In this document: in pieces, positions 1-8,042 of the stretch | Position numbering within the stretch: position 1 is the first letter of the stretch | How the letters are laid out: every line of letters starts with the position of its first letter | Origin: Chloroflexi bacterium RBG_16_57_11 | GTDB lineage: Bacteria > Chloroflexota > Anaerolineae > Anaerolineales > UBA4823 | Length of the DNA: 9,891 nt | Reading direction: 5' to 3' | NCBI GenBank assembly: GCA_001795165.1 | Contig: MGNS01000170.1 | Location: 64,082-73,972 of the forward strand | Position numbers and translations under genes: made by a program | Notes under the pieces: generated by a model | The model's input: only the letters and a program-made list of their open reading frames with translations | Databases searched by the model: none | Told to the model about the DNA's origin: nothing

Positions 1-1522
1 CTGGATTTTCTGTAACGAGCTTTCGCGCATGACCGACCGAATGAAGCCGTTTCCGGTCACAGAGGCGATTTCAATCATCGAACGTTCAACCGGCAAACCG
101 CTCTCTGCAACCTTTTCCCAATTCGATCCAGAACCTATACATTCTTCATCGGTTGTCAACACATACCAGGCCATCCTGCGATCGGGCATTAAAGTTGTGG
201 TGAAAGTGCGCCGGCCAGGGATTGGGGAACAGTTCATGGCTGATCTCCAGGCCTTTGATTGGCTGCTCTCGTTCGCCGAATTCCTAACAATTTTCCGCCC
301 CGGCTTTACCCGGGAGATACGTCGCGAATTTCGTAACTTGCTGATTGAAGAATTAGATTTTGTCCAAGAGGCTCGTCGCCAGGATGCCTTCCGCAGAGCG
401 GCTGCAAAAACAGGGAAAGAATTCTTTTCTGCCCCGCACATCTATCTGGATTTATCCAGTGAAGAAGTTGTAGTCTATGAGTTTGCGGATGGTATGTGGT
501 TGTGGGAGCTACTCGCAGGAATTGAGGCGGGAAACGAAACCGTTCTCGCCCAGGCCCGGGAAATGAATATTGATCCTCAAAAAGTAGCCAAAAGGCTGCT
601 TTGGGTAAATAATTGGTCCTGGGAAGAGAACTTGTTCTTCCATGCTGATCCCTATCCTACGAACATTCTTATCGGCCGGAACAGCACAGTATATTTGATC
701 AACTTCAACTCGACCGGTACCTTGAGCAGTTCGAAACGCCAGGCTATTCGTCAGAACTTGTATTACGCCGCAAAGCGAGATCCCCAAAATATGGCTCGCT
801 CCAGTTTAGTCTTGATGGAGCCTCTCCCGCCAATCGATATTATTGAATTAACCCAGGAATTGGAATCTTACAACTGGCAGATGATCTATGCCCTGGAAGC
901 CGCACCTGAAAGTCTTTCCTGGCAGGAACGCACTTCCGTCATCCAATGGATTGGAATGATGCATCTGGCTCGCAAAAACGGGATTGTTATGGATATTCAA
1001 GTGCTTCGGATGTTGCGGGCGACATTAGTAGTTGAGACGATTGCAATGCATCTGCATCCGAAAATAAATTTTGTCCAACAGTATTGGAAATTTGACCGGT
1101 TCCGGGCCGAACAAGCCCGTCGTAGAGTCACCAACTCCATCCGTGACCAACTAGAGGGAAAAACAAATGAGCATTTGGTTATCCGCGTTGACCGCGTGCT
1201 CCATACAATCGAAGACCTCATCTTGCGCGCCCGTCATATGCTGACGCTCCCTTCGATGAATTTCAGTAGCCTGATGAGTAAATGGTCGTTTGGGTTCTAT
1301 ATACTTTTCCGATACCTCGGACATCTTCTGGGGATTACTGCACTGGCAGTAATCAGCGGATATGCGGTTTTCTATTTCAATGGTCAGGAGATGCCCAGCC
1401 TGCCTGATCTCTTAAAATTGATTGTGACGAATCTGGTTTACCTGCTCTCTCTTCTCGTACTGACCTTTATTAATGCCCGGACCGTTTTATTCCGTATGGA
1501 TGACAAGGAAATCCCGCAATGA
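1..1522 (+). CDS. AarF/ABC1/UbiB-family protein, probable pseudokinase (5' end outside window)
   Basis: This is an atypical kinase-like protein of the AarF/ABC1/UbiB family, whose members bind ATP and in characterised cases support quinone or isoprenoid lipid metabolism. The first ATG inside the window is at 29, but the frame is open to the left edge: codons 2-28 read WIFCNELSR and align with WEYCVELSK of the next gene (its residues 144-152). The true start is therefore upstream, with roughly 140 residues missing. Counted from the Met at 29, the ATP lysine (VVVK, K59) and EELDF (107-111) remain. The Ala-rich loop has become IHSSSVV (37-43), the HGDPHPxN catalytic loop reads HADPYPTN (205-212), and the metal-binding DFG reads NFN (225-227). 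Losing the DFG aspartate argues for a pseudokinase. Two hydrophobic helices (about 427-450 and 461-482) suggest a C-terminal membrane anchor. The stop overlaps the next start (ATGA), so translation is probably coupled. Confidence 0.88.
   Translation, partial: WIFCNELSRMTDRMKPFPVTEAISIIERSTGKPLSATFSQFDPEPIHSSSVVNTYQAILRSGIKVVVKVRRPGIGEQFMADLQAFDWLLSFAEFLTIFRPGFTREIRREFRNLLIEELDFVQEARRQDAFRRAAAKTGKEFFSAPHIYLDLSSEEVVVYEFADGMWLWELLAGIEAGNETVLAQAREMNIDPQKVAKRLLWVNNWSWEENLFFHADPYPTNILIGRNSTVYLINFNSTGTLSSSKRQAIRQNLYYAAKRDPQNMARSSLVLMEPLPPIDIIELTQELESYNWQMIYALEAAPESLSWQERTSVIQWIGMMHLARKNGIVMDIQVLRMLRATLVVETIAMHLHPKINFVQQYWKFDRFRAEQARRRVTNSIRDQLEGKTNEHLVIRVDRVLHTIEDLILRARHMLTLPSMNFSSLMSKWSFGFYILFRYLGHLLGITALAVISGYAVFYFNGQEMPSLPDLLKLIVTNLVYLLSLLVLTFINARTVLFRMDDKEIPQ
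1505..1510 (+). promoter_or_regulatory. Ribosome binding site of the second AarF/UbiB-like gene
   Basis: AAGGAA lies 8 nt upstream of the ATG at 1519, inside the 3' end of the preceding gene. With the ATGA stop/start overlap it supports translational coupling of the two paralogues. Confidence 0.55.
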
Positions 1523-3444
1523 CCACCCAGGTAAACTACAACGCGATTCCGATTCGGAAGTCTGTCTCCAAGGCGATGAATGAATGGCTGCTCCGCCAGG
1601 AGTTAACGGCGAAACCGGCTGACACGACAGAGAATTACCCAGCTGCTAAAACTATTTTAAAGAGCATGCCACGCCGCGAGCTGTTGATCGCTAGCCAGGC
1701 GGGCCAGCTCTCATTACCCTACTACGAATCGCTCATTTCAAGAGGCAGGCATCGGGACAGCCTAGGACGTATGCTGACCTGGATCAGCATGCTATCGAGC
1801 TTGCTGTTCGGATATTTACTGGATAAAATCCTGCGTCGGGATAGCATGGAAAGAAGTGCAGTTCGTCTACGCCAGGTTTTGGAGAGAGGCAGCGGCACAT
1901 TCGTAAAACTAGGCCAACAAGCCGCCATGCGGATCGATCTGCTCCCCTGGGAATACTGCGTCGAACTATCTAAAATGTTGGACCGGATGTTGCCCTTCGC
2001 TTTTGAGGAAGCACTTATAGCCATCGAACGCACGATTGGCCGTCCCTGGCAAGAAATCTTTGATGTTATTGACCCTAAACCGATTGGTTCGGCTTCTATT
2101 GCTTGCGTTTACCAGGCTACATTGAAAAATGGAACGAAAGTGGTTGTAAAGGTACGCCGACCTGGGATCAAAAGGTTATTCGTAGCAGATTTACGCGTCC
2201 TGGATTGGATCATGAAGCTGGCCGAATTTCTAACCTTCTTCCGCCCAGGCTTTACCCGCAACTTGCGCACTGAGCTACGAGATATTCTGATGGAAGAACT
2301 GGACTTCAAACGAGAAGCCCGCTTTCAGGATATTTTCCACAATAATGTTAAAAAATCAGGTCGCACCTTTTTTAACGCCCCAAAGGTTTATTTTGAATTC
2401 TCCGGAGAAGAAGTGTTGGTCCAGGAGTTCATTTCAGGCCTCTCGCTACTGGAAGTGATTGCCGCGGTTGAAGAAAATGGGCCGAAGGGATCGGCCTTAT
2501 TACGGGAGTTGAATATCGATCCGGCTGTTGTAGCCAGGCGGATCTTGTGGGCAGCCTTCTGGAGTATGGATGAGCATGTTTTCTTTCACGGCGACCCTCA
2601 CCCGGCCAATATCCTCGTTCGGCCAAACAACGAAATAACCTTTATCGATTTTGGGAGCTGCGGTAGTTTTAATAATACGCAAAAAATCGCCCTGGAACAA
2701 ATGGTGATCAGTATGAAAAACCAGGATGTCGAAACAATGGCTCGCAGCTCTCTGATTCTCATGGAGCCCCTGCCTCCCATAGACTTGCCCGCTCTTTTGA
2801 AGATGGCCCAGGAAGAGTTTATGAAGGTTCTATATACCTTCAATACTCCGGCCAAATACACCGAATACTGGGAACGCACTTCCGCAAGGCAGTGGATGGC
2901 TATTATCCGGGTTGCCCGGAAATTTAACATCCCGATGAACCTCCACATGTTGCGCATGATTCGGGCCACCTTGCTGTATGATTCGATTGTGCTTCGCCTG
3001 GATAACCAACTCGACCGTTATCATGAATACACCTTATTTATGAAGGACCGGGCTGAGCTGGTCAAGTTGAAATGGAAACAGAAATTGCGCGATAACGCTG
3101 GGGATAATTTCTTTTTAAACATTGAAGACAATGGAAAAGCCTTGAACGATCTTATGATCCGCGCCCAGACAATCCTGGGCAAGCCGATTGTCAGTTTAAG
3201 CTCAACCATTAATAAATGGATTTTCACCGTGGCCGTGCTCAGCCGGATGGTAGGGCGGATTATTTTGATCACCCTTCTGGCGACAGGAGCAGTTGGACTC
3301 AGCTACTATCTTTTGGGTATACCAACTTCATTCGAAAATGGGTTGAATGTGGTCCTGCAAAGCAATCTTTACCATCTTTTTTTAGTCGCGGCAATCGTGG
3401 TCAATATTCGGCATATTATCTTCCGGTTACAGGATCGGGATTAA
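1519..3444 (+). CDS. AarF/ABC1/UbiB-family kinase-like protein with C-terminal membrane helices
   Basis: This is a complete 641-residue paralogue of the preceding gene with the family hallmarks intact. They are the KxGQ motif (K130-Q133), the Ala-rich-type loop GSASIA (190-195), the VVVK lysine (K211), EELDF (259-263), the HGDPHPAN catalytic loop (357-364) and the DFG metal site (D377-G379). By family knowledge it should bind ATP and act as an atypical kinase or ATPase; its substrate is not shown. UbiB/COQ8 relatives act in ubiquinone synthesis, but no quinone gene is visible here. Residues about 570-600 and 612-632 look like two membrane helices, so the catalytic domain is probably held on the inner face of the membrane. 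AAGGAA at 1505-1510, 8 nt before the ATG, is a good ribosome binding site lying inside the upstream gene. The ATGA overlap implies coupled, roughly stoichiometric expression with the degenerate copy. Confidence 0.92.
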   Translation: MTTQVNYNAIPIRKSVSKAMNEWLLRQELTAKPADTTENYPAAKTILKSMPRRELLIASQAGQLSLPYYESLISRGRHRDSLGRMLTWISMLSSLLFGYLLDKILRRDSMERSAVRLRQVLERGSGTFVKLGQQAAMRIDLLPWEYCVELSKMLDRMLPFAFEEALIAIERTIGRPWQEIFDVIDPKPIGSASIACVYQATLKNGTKVVVKVRRPGIKRLFVADLRVLDWIMKLAEFLTFFRPGFTRNLRTELRDILMEELDFKREARFQDIFHNNVKKSGRTFFNAPKVYFEFSGEEVLVQEFISGLSLLEVIAAVEENGPKGSALLRELNIDPAVVARRILWAAFWSMDEHVFFHGDPHPANILVRPNNEITFIDFGSCGSFNNTQKIALEQMVISMKNQDVETMARSSLILMEPLPPIDLPALLKMAQEEFMKVLYTFNTPAKYTEYWERTSARQWMAIIRVARKFNIPMNLHMLRMIRATLLYDSIVLRLDNQLDRYHEYTLFMKDRAELVKLKWKQKLRDNAGDNFFLNIEDNGKALNDLMIRAQTILGKPIVSLSSTINKWIFTVAVLSRMVGRIILITLLATGAVGLSYYLLGIPTSFENGLNVVLQSNLYHLFLVAAIVVNIRHIIFRLQDRD

Positions 3445-3524
3445 TGAGGCACATTTTTAGTTGAATTGTGGCGTATCCACATATTAACCTCGATAGATCA
3501 ATTGCTTGTACGCAGAGTTTATCC

Positions 3525-3528
3525 AGGA
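3525..3528 (+). promoter_or_regulatory. Ribosome binding site deciding the start of the FHA-ABC gene
   Basis: AGGA lies 5 nt before the ATG at 3534. The alternative GTG at 3468 has no well-placed Shine-Dalgarno: the nearest GAGG (3445-3448) is 19 nt away. That GTG also sits in a small inverted repeat (TGTGG 3467-3471, CCACA 3477-3481). The FHA fold begins only a few residues after the ATG, so 3534 is preferred. Confidence 0.5.
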
Positions 3529-3533
3529 TTGTA

Positions 3534-6500
3534 ATGAGCATTGAACAGGATCATCTCGTTTTCACAAGAGGTCCGCGAGCAGGTGAGGAAATCCCTCTTT
3601 CAACCTTGCCCTTGATCATTGGCAGGTTAGAACCTGCTGATATTGTTATTATGAAAGAAAATGTATCTCGCAAGCATACCCGAATCTCGCATAACGCATC
3701 CGGGTATATTGTCGAAGACCTGACCAGCAAAAACGGGACGTTTGTAAACAATACACAAATCCATACCCCGCACTTACTGGCAAATGGCGATCATGTGCGC
3801 CTTGGCGCGGATGTTGAATTCGTTTTGGTGGTTTCGCCAGAAATCCAGGCTGCCCTACCTGCCATTCGCCCAATCAGCCCTTCATTTGAAGAAATTGAAT
3901 CGCCAAATGTTCACGACACTGTCATGCCTAATCAACCGGTTACCAGCGAAAAGACGGTCATAATGCAAGAGCTACCGCCAGCGGCGGTGGATCCACCGAG
4001 ATTGGTCGTTTCATTGCCTGGTCAGGAACCTAGAATATACAACCTGACGACTCCACGCCTGCGGATTGGCCGCCTGCCAGATAACGATATCGTCATCGAA
4101 AACCGTTACGTTTCAAGGTATCATGCCGAGCTGGAAAAACGTGGCCCAGATTACTACTTGGCTCCCTCCCCAAATTATAGCAATTCCCTGCTCCTGAACA
4201 GCCAACCGGTGATGGAACCCACCCAGCTGCACCAAGGCGATAAGATTCGGATTGGCGGCTTCGCGCCCGGCGAGAACGTCTCGTTATATTACTTACTTCC
4301 GATCGGTCAGGCCGAATTTGCTAGCCAACAGACCATTAAATTTATTGAAAATAATGTCATGACGATCGGGAGGGATAAAGGCAACAAAATTTTCCTGCCT
4401 GTCCCAAGCGTATCTCGTTTTCACGCGGAAGTGGAAAAGGTCGGCCAGCGCTACCGGGTGCGCGATTTACACAGCAGCAACGGCACGTTTGTAAATGGTA
4501 AACGTGTGGAGGGTGACACCTGGGTTCATCCAGGCGATGCCATCCAAATTGGTCCATACCGCTTTTTCGTCGATGAACACGAATTCATCCAGAAGGACCA
4601 AATCGGGCAGGGCGTGCTTGTCGAGGTGATGAGGCTCAATAAGTGGGTAAACAAGAAACTGAATATTCTTCAGGAAATATCCCTTGTATTCAAACCACGC
4701 GAGTTTATTGTGGTGGTTGGGCAAAGTGGCGGTGGTAAATCCACCCTGGTCGATGCGATCGCCGGCTACCGTCCAGCCACGCATGGAAAAGTCATTGTAA
4801 ACAATACCATCGATGTCTATAAAGAGTTTGATGCTATCCGCTCAACGATCGGATATGTGCCGCAAAAAGACATCATCCATATGGAATTAACGGTGTTCCA
4901 GGCTCTGGATTACGCCGCCAAGCTGCGCATGCCATCAGATACCGCGCAGGAAGAGCGTATCGAAGGCGTCAAAGAAGTGATGGCCGAACTGGATCTGACT
5001 CACCGCCAGGATACCCAGATCAGCCAGTTGAGTGGCGGCCAGCAGAAGCGGGTATCCATTGGGGTTGAATTGCTCACAAAACCAGGTCTTTTCTTCCTGG
5101 ACGAGCCGACTTCCGGATTGGATCCTGGCATGGAAACCGAGCTGATGCACTTGATGCGTCGGTTTGCCGACCAGGGACGCACAATCATCATGATCACCCA
5201 TGCGACAAAAAATATTATGCTTGCCGATAAAGTTGTGTTTCTGGCCCGCGGCGGATACCTGACCTGGTTCGGACCGCCGGAAGAGGCCCTGGTGTATTTT
5301 GACCAATATCGAACGGAACGCGACCGTCGGACAAGCCCAATGGAGTTTGATCATATCTATACCCTGCTCGACCAGGCAGAATTGGGCACGGGGTCAGATT
5401 GGGCGGAACGATTCCGCAATGACGCTGCCTACCGGAAATATATTCACGACCCTCTCAAGCAGGCGACCGATAGCAGGAAACCGGACAGTCAGCAGAATCA
5501 AGCAAAACCGTTAACATCGCACAATCAAATTTCCGCCCTGCGCCAGTTCTTTATCCTTTCAGGGCGAAATCTAAAGATCATGACCCGTGACAGGTTCAGC
5601 CTGGCATTGCTCGTCTTAACCGCCCCTTTGCTGGCATCCCTCGATTTCATTCTGGCCTCGGGTGTTGGACGCAGACCAACCGGTTTCAGTGAAGGCAATT
5701 TCAACAATGTGGTCATCACTCTTATCGTCTTGACAAATACCTCAATTCTGGTCGGCGGTTTGGCTTTTATGCGTGAGCTGGTCAAAGAGCGTGAAATATA
5801 TAAACGCGAGCGCATGGTAAATCTGCATCTCTCGTCGTACATCCTGTCCAAAGTTTGGATCGCCTTGCTTCTGGCGGTGTACATGGCGACTTGCTTTACG
5901 GTAATCCGCTATCTTGCCTTCGATATGCCTGGAGGTCAGGAAGAATTGGTGTATTTCTTCATTACGGAATTCCTGTTGGTTGTCGCGGGAACGATGATGG
6001 GGTTGTTCGCTTCGGCCCTGGCGCCAAACGCCAATGCCGCCCCGTTGTTGATGATTCTCTTTGTTATTCCTCAGATGGTGCTCAGCGGTGCTTTAGTCCC
6101 CCTTCCGGTTGTTATTAAGGCGCCCGCTTCCAGCAGTTGGGCTTTCCAGGCCGACATTGCCATCAGCGGCGTGGGCTCAGGTCCGGCAGGGGATTCCTGT
6201 TGGAATTTGCCCAAAGAAGAACAAGATAAACTCAGCCTCGATCAGAAGAAGGCGCAGTGTTCCTGCATGGGCGAAAATGCCCTTCGCGAAACTAGCTGCA
6301 ATTTCCCCGGCCTTGGCAAGTATTACAACGCGGCGATTGATGAGAAAGACCCTGTGAAACCCCTGGAACCAGGTCCCCAGCCCAAGGAACCCGTGTTCCC
6401 TCCAGAACCGGCGAAACCTGCTGATCCAAACAACCTCCAGATGATTCAGATGTATCTCAACGACCTGACGGTTTACAATGAGGATGTATCCCAAATTCGT

Positions 6501-6797
6501 GATCAATACAAAAACGAATTGGATACCTGGCAGGAACAACAAGAAGATTACAAGACTCAGCTCGAAACTTACCAGAAGGGTCTTTCCGAGATAGAAGTCA
6601 AACGAGCTATCGCCGTGGGTTCAGCAGAGTCGACGATCAGCCGTTATAAGGAAGATTACGGTTGGACCTTCATCCATAAAAAGGATCGTCCAGTCTATAT
6701 GAAAACGTTGGTCACCGCCTGGGCTGCCCAGATAATTATCATCCTGACCCTGTTCGTCGGCGTGGTCATCCTGCAAAAACGAACCGATGTTTTCTAA
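3534..6797 (+). CDS. Triple-FHA ABC exporter, ATPase and permease in one chain (Rv1747-like)
   Basis: This is a membrane exporter half-transporter with phosphopeptide-binding regulation. Positions count from the alternative GTG at 3468; the preferred ATG is residue 23. FHA1 (about 30-120) has GR 52-53, SRKH 67-70 and NG 89-90. FHA2 (about 178-270) has GR 201-202 and SRYH 216-219 but lacks the usual NG. FHA3 (about 288-370) has GR 301-302, SRFH 316-319 and NG 338-339. The ABCG-like ATPase (about 385-602) shows Walker A GQSGGGKST (418-426), Q466, signature LSGGQQKR (521-528), Walker B LFFLDEP (541-547), SGLD and H578. Helices lie near 711-730, 747-767, 791-815, 828-851, 857-880 and 1078-1102. 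The loop at about 881-1077 carries four Cys (911, 931, 933, 944), a Pro-rich stretch and a probable coiled coil. Rv1747 in Mycobacterium tuberculosis has two FHA domains and answers to PknF; the neighbouring kinase-like pair suggests an analogous arrangement. Substrate unknown. Confidence 0.93.
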   Translation: MSIEQDHLVFTRGPRAGEEIPLSTLPLIIGRLEPADIVIMKENVSRKHTRISHNASGYIVEDLTSKNGTFVNNTQIHTPHLLANGDHVRLGADVEFVLVVSPEIQAALPAIRPISPSFEEIESPNVHDTVMPNQPVTSEKTVIMQELPPAAVDPPRLVVSLPGQEPRIYNLTTPRLRIGRLPDNDIVIENRYVSRYHAELEKRGPDYYLAPSPNYSNSLLLNSQPVMEPTQLHQGDKIRIGGFAPGENVSLYYLLPIGQAEFASQQTIKFIENNVMTIGRDKGNKIFLPVPSVSRFHAEVEKVGQRYRVRDLHSSNGTFVNGKRVEGDTWVHPGDAIQIGPYRFFVDEHEFIQKDQIGQGVLVEVMRLNKWVNKKLNILQEISLVFKPREFIVVVGQSGGGKSTLVDAIAGYRPATHGKVIVNNTIDVYKEFDAIRSTIGYVPQKDIIHMELTVFQALDYAAKLRMPSDTAQEERIEGVKEVMAELDLTHRQDTQISQLSGGQQKRVSIGVELLTKPGLFFLDEPTSGLDPGMETELMHLMRRFADQGRTIIMITHATKNIMLADKVVFLARGGYLTWFGPPEEALVYFDQYRTERDRRTSPMEFDHIYTLLDQAELGTGSDWAERFRNDAAYRKYIHDPLKQATDSRKPDSQQNQAKPLTSHNQISALRQFFILSGRNLKIMTRDRFSLALLVLTAPLLASLDFILASGVGRRPTGFSEGNFNNVVITLIVLTNTSILVGGLAFMRELVKEREIYKRERMVNLHLSSYILSKVWIALLLAVYMATCFTVIRYLAFDMPGGQEELVYFFITEFLLVVAGTMMGLFASALAPNANAAPLLMILFVIPQMVLSGALVPLPVVIKAPASSSWAFQADIAISGVGSGPAGDSCWNLPKEEQDKLSLDQKKAQCSCMGENALRETSCNFPGLGKYYNAAIDEKDPVKPLEPGPQPKEPVFPPEPAKPADPNNLQMIQMYLNDLTVYNEDVSQIRDQYKNELDTWQEQQEDYKTQLETYQKGLSEIEVKRAIAVGSAESTISRYKEDYGWTFIHKKDRPVYMKTLVTAWAAQIIIILTLFVGVVILQKRTDVF

Positions 6798-6805
6798 ACC
6801 GGACC

Positions 6806-7555
6806 ATGGATCAAAATCACAATCAGCTCTTGCCTGCACTGCAGGACTTGTATTTAGCGAATAACCAGGTGCAGGTTTGGCAGGCCTGGTTGGATTGTTC
6901 CACCCAGGAATTGACCGACTATTATGATCTGCTTCTCTTGGATGAAAAGGCGCGTGCCAGCCGGTTCTATTTTGAAGGAGACCGAAACCATTATATTGTA
7001 TGCCGTGGTTTGCTTAGGCTAATCTTGGGTACCTACCTGGGTATCAAGCCTACCCGGGTTGAATTCTGTTATGGTAAACATGGGAAACCGGCATTAAGAA
7101 CAGGCCTGGTGGAAGATAATCTTGAATTCAACCTTTCCCATTCCAATGGCCTGGGGGTGTTTGCCTTTTGCCGGGGAAATCCGATCGGAATTGATGTTGA
7201 ATATATACGCCCAATGCCTGATGAAGATCGTTTTGCCGAACAATTCTTTTCCGATCTGGAAATCGCCTGGATCGGTGCTCATGCCGGGGCAGAAAAACAC
7301 ATTGGTTTTTTCAAAATCTGGACCTGTAAGGAAGCCTTTTTCAAAGTAAGCGGTGACGGATTAACCCTGCCGATAAACCAGGTGGTCATTGATTTAAGTA
7401 GAAGCCAATCTGTCCGCTTGGCCGCCATCGATGGTAACCCAGAGCAGGCTGCCCGGTGGAAGATTGTAACTTTTGAGCCGACGGCAGTTTTCCAGGCTGC
7501 TTTAGCAGTTGAAGGACAGGATTTGCAGGTTGATATTGGGTGGCTGTCCCCCTGA
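6806..7555 (+). CDS. Sfp/AcpT-type 4'-phosphopantetheinyl transferase
   Basis: This cytoplasmic enzyme moves the 4'-phosphopantetheine arm of coenzyme A onto a serine of acyl- or peptidyl-carrier proteins, switching on fatty acid, polyketide or non-ribosomal peptide synthesis. The 249 residues fit the Sfp (two-lobed, monomeric) class. Visible motifs are YGKHGKPAL (89-97), FNLSHS (108-113), GIDVE (128-132, with Mg ligands D130 and E132) and WxxKEA (172-177, with E176). The start lies 8 nt after the exporter stop and has only a weak ribosome binding site, so coupled translation is likely. This places the gene in the same transcription unit and hints that the exporter handles a carrier-made lipid or polyketide-like product, which is inference. 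The last residues (DIGWLSP) run into DNA that also encodes the integrase remnant in another frame, so the native C-terminus may have been trimmed or replaced. No carrier protein or synthase gene is in the window. Confidence 0.93.
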   Translation: MDQNHNQLLPALQDLYLANNQVQVWQAWLDCSTQELTDYYDLLLLDEKARASRFYFEGDRNHYIVCRGLLRLILGTYLGIKPTRVEFCYGKHGKPALRTGLVEDNLEFNLSHSNGLGVFAFCRGNPIGIDVEYIRPMPDEDRFAEQFFSDLEIAWIGAHAGAEKHIGFFKIWTCKEAFFKVSGDGLTLPINQVVIDLSRSQSVRLAAIDGNPEQAARWKIVTFEPTAVFQAALAVEGQDLQVDIGWLSP

Positions 7556-8042
7556 CCGCCACACTTTTTACTACAAAAAGCTTGAAAGCGGTCTTTCCAA
7601 ACGAACCGTCCAATACATCCACTCGATTTTGAGGCGTGGTCTAAACCAGGCCGTAAGGTGGGAGATGCTTGTTCGCAATCCTGCCAACTCAGTCGTTGCC
7701 CCAAAGCCGGACAGAAAACCGCCTGAAACACTCACAGTGGGTGAGGTGCAGCAGCTTTTTAATGAGGTAAAGGATCACCGATATTTTCCCATCTACTGCA
7801 TCGGAGTTGGCTGCGGACTCGGAGAAGGCGAAATTCTGGGACTTCGCAAAAAAGATGTTAGTCTGGAAAAAGGCATTATCAAAGTCGAGCAGACGGTTGT
7901 TTCCATCCGTGGGAAAATCTTAATCGGAGAACCCAAAGATGTGGTGCATTTAGCTGGCATCGGAAGTAGGCTGCGCCTCGCACACCATCTCCGCTGCGTC
8001 ATCCCCCACCGCGTCGGGTGTGCCTCGCGTACTATCTTCTAA
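7545..8042 (+). pseudogene. Tyrosine-recombinase (phage-type integrase) remnant
   Basis: One frame (codon starts at multiples of 3) reads like the middle of a phage-type tyrosine integrase. It shows the end of the core-binding domain (FYYKKLESGLS, RTVQYIHSILR, LNQAVRW, RNPA), the linker (LTVGEVQQL) and the first part of the catalytic domain (GEILGL, KKDVSLEKG, GEPK). The N-terminal SAM-like half is missing. The family motif GLR.GE reads GLGEGE, so the first catalytic Arg is replaced by Gly. Resemblance stops after GEPKD near 7940; the 34 codons from there to the TAA at 8040-8042 do not resemble an integrase, and the HxxR and Tyr motifs are absent. It cannot be an active recombinase. Its 5' part overlaps the end of the PPTase gene out of frame, and the only Met (7509) lies inside that gene, so independent expression is unlikely. 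It is best read as a scar of an old mobile element. Confidence 0.75.

Noticed and set aside
3468..3533. GTG start at 3468 for the FHA-ABC protein
   Set aside because: No well-placed RBS, and the extra 22 residues look unlike a domain; the ATG at 3534 has AGGA at 5 nt and leads straight into FHA1.
7540..7569. Possible terminator after the PPTase gene (GTGGC/GCCAC stem followed by TTTTT)
   Set aside because: The stem has only 5 bp with a 13-nt loop and the T-run is part of the integrase-like reading; too weak to call.
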